The notes under the pieces were generated by a model that saw only the letters and a program-made list of their open reading frames with translations, was not told the DNA's origin and did no database searches. DNA of 33,059 nucleotides from Planctomycetaceae bacterium (GTDB lineage Bacteria; Planctomycetota; Planctomycetia; Planctomycetales; Planctomycetaceae): the NCBI GenBank assembly GCA_021732845.1, contig JAKFUF010000115.1, positions 1-33,059 on the forward strand, given 5' to 3'. The translations under genes and the position numbers were made by a program. Numbering within the stretch: the stretch's first letter is position 1; each line of letters starts with the position of its first letter. Below are positions 32,708 through 33,059 of this stretch, piece after piece.

Positions 32708-32825
32708 TGCCGATGGCACCAGTGACTCTCAGATCTCAATGATTTGACCGTCACGGATTTTGGGACGGAAAACCATCGACCCGAAATGTTGAAGGATTTC
32801 GTGAACCCGACATCACAGACTTGTC

Positions 32826-32900
32826 GTGTCAGACAAAAGTCCATTCGCTGGTTTCGACGCAATTTCAAATTTCAAATTTGACGTGTCCGACAAAAGTCGG
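32826..32900. repeat. Direct repeat GTGTCNGACAAAAGTC flanking a heptamer array
   Basis: GTGTCAGACAAAAGTCC at 32826-32842 and GTGTCCGACAAAAGTCG at 32883-32899 match at 15 of 17 bases. The second forms a small hairpin CCGAC-AAAA-GTCGG. They flank the AATTTCA heptamers. Confidence 0.7.
32861..32879. repeat. Heptamer array 6, unpaired
   Basis: AATTTCA twice (32861-32874) plus AATTT. The unit is the exact complement of the TGAAATT unit at 15701-15728, and also appears once inside the 11111-11138 array. No facing partner is seen before the window ends. Confidence 0.75.
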
Positions 32901-32985
32901 GAGCCTGGACAGCGATTCGTTCGGGCGCTAATGTTTTAGCCGGTGATGGATTTCTGACAGCAGTGGCGGTGGCTGGAGCGGCACG

Positions 32986-33059
32986 ATGCGGCACATGGTG
33001 GATCCGAGGGAGCAGCGGCTGTTCAGCCCGTTTGTCGGGCTGTTCTCCGGTCAGGCGAT
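32986..33059 (+). CDS. Start of a gene cut by the right edge, possibly a transposase
   Basis: An ATG at 32986 with GGAG 8 bases upstream opens a frame of 24 codons to the edge, reading MRHMVDPREQRLFSPFVGLF and onward. The pattern of a short basic start followed by P-x-Q-x-L-F-x-P-F resembles the first residues of some DDE transposases found in Planctomycetota, but 24 residues cannot settle it. The repeats just upstream would fit a mobile element end. Confidence 0.4.
   Translation, partial: MRHMVDPREQRLFSPFVGLFSGQA

Noticed and set aside
30581-32719. A 712-codon open frame on the minus strand
   Set aside because: It lies opposite the end of phoD and all of the UbiB-type gene, both of which have full family motifs. 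The antisense product is His/Gln/Asp-rich with no domain features, a common artefact of high-GC coding DNA.

Overview
The window is GC-rich chromosomal DNA, most likely from a member of the Planctomycetota. This rests on the mix of genes: an iduronate-2-sulfatase-type sulfatase, a Tat-exported PhoD phosphatase, an FHA-GAF-SpoIIE protein, secreted BON and transthyretin-like proteins, and a flagellar cluster of the order flgF-G-A-H-I-J-N-K-L. Many starts are GTG or TTG, or lack a clear ribosome binding site. The taxon is inferred from gene content only; there is no rRNA or tRNA here.

Layout. (1) 1-5066, minus strand: an M24 Xaa-Pro peptidase, a large membrane protein with a GATase-like periplasmic part, an ABC-2-type ATPase tightly coupled to it (TTG start 2 bases after the upstream stop), and a membrane-anchored protein cut by the left edge. 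(2) 5505-7181, plus strand: an FHA-GAF-PPM/SpoIIE phosphatase. (3) 7448-17675, plus strand: nine flagellar genes covering distal rod (FlgF, FlgG), P and L rings with their chaperone (FlgA, FlgH, FlgI), rod-binding protein (FlgJ), export chaperone (FlgN) and hook-filament junction (FlgK, FlgL). (4) 17948-20280: a secreted BON protein and a lipoprotein, each followed by a strong intrinsic terminator, then small membrane proteins. (5) 20291-26909: sulfatase (minus), CDF metal exporter (plus), then on the minus strand a two-domain sugar-type ABC ATPase, an acetyl-xylan-esterase-like hydrolase and a small membrane protein. (6) 27106-32707, plus strand: a secreted protein, a transthyretin-like small protein with a disrupted 5' end, PhoD and a UbiB/ABC1 kinase-like protein. 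(7) At the right edge, repeats and the first 24 codons of a gene that may be a transposase.

The most unusual signal is a family of 7-bp tandem repeats placed as facing (inverted) pairs in at least five intergenic regions: flgF/flgG, flgH/flgI, flgI/flgJ, flgK/flgL and BON/lipoprotein. Arms of 14-28 bp flank unrelated cores of about 70-135 bp. One array runs into flgI and encodes part of its signal peptide; another ends 8-12 bases before the flgJ ATG. A second, different repeat, an 83-bp hairpin unit in two tandem copies, lies between flgN and flgK, and a third long palindrome follows the gene ending at 28707.
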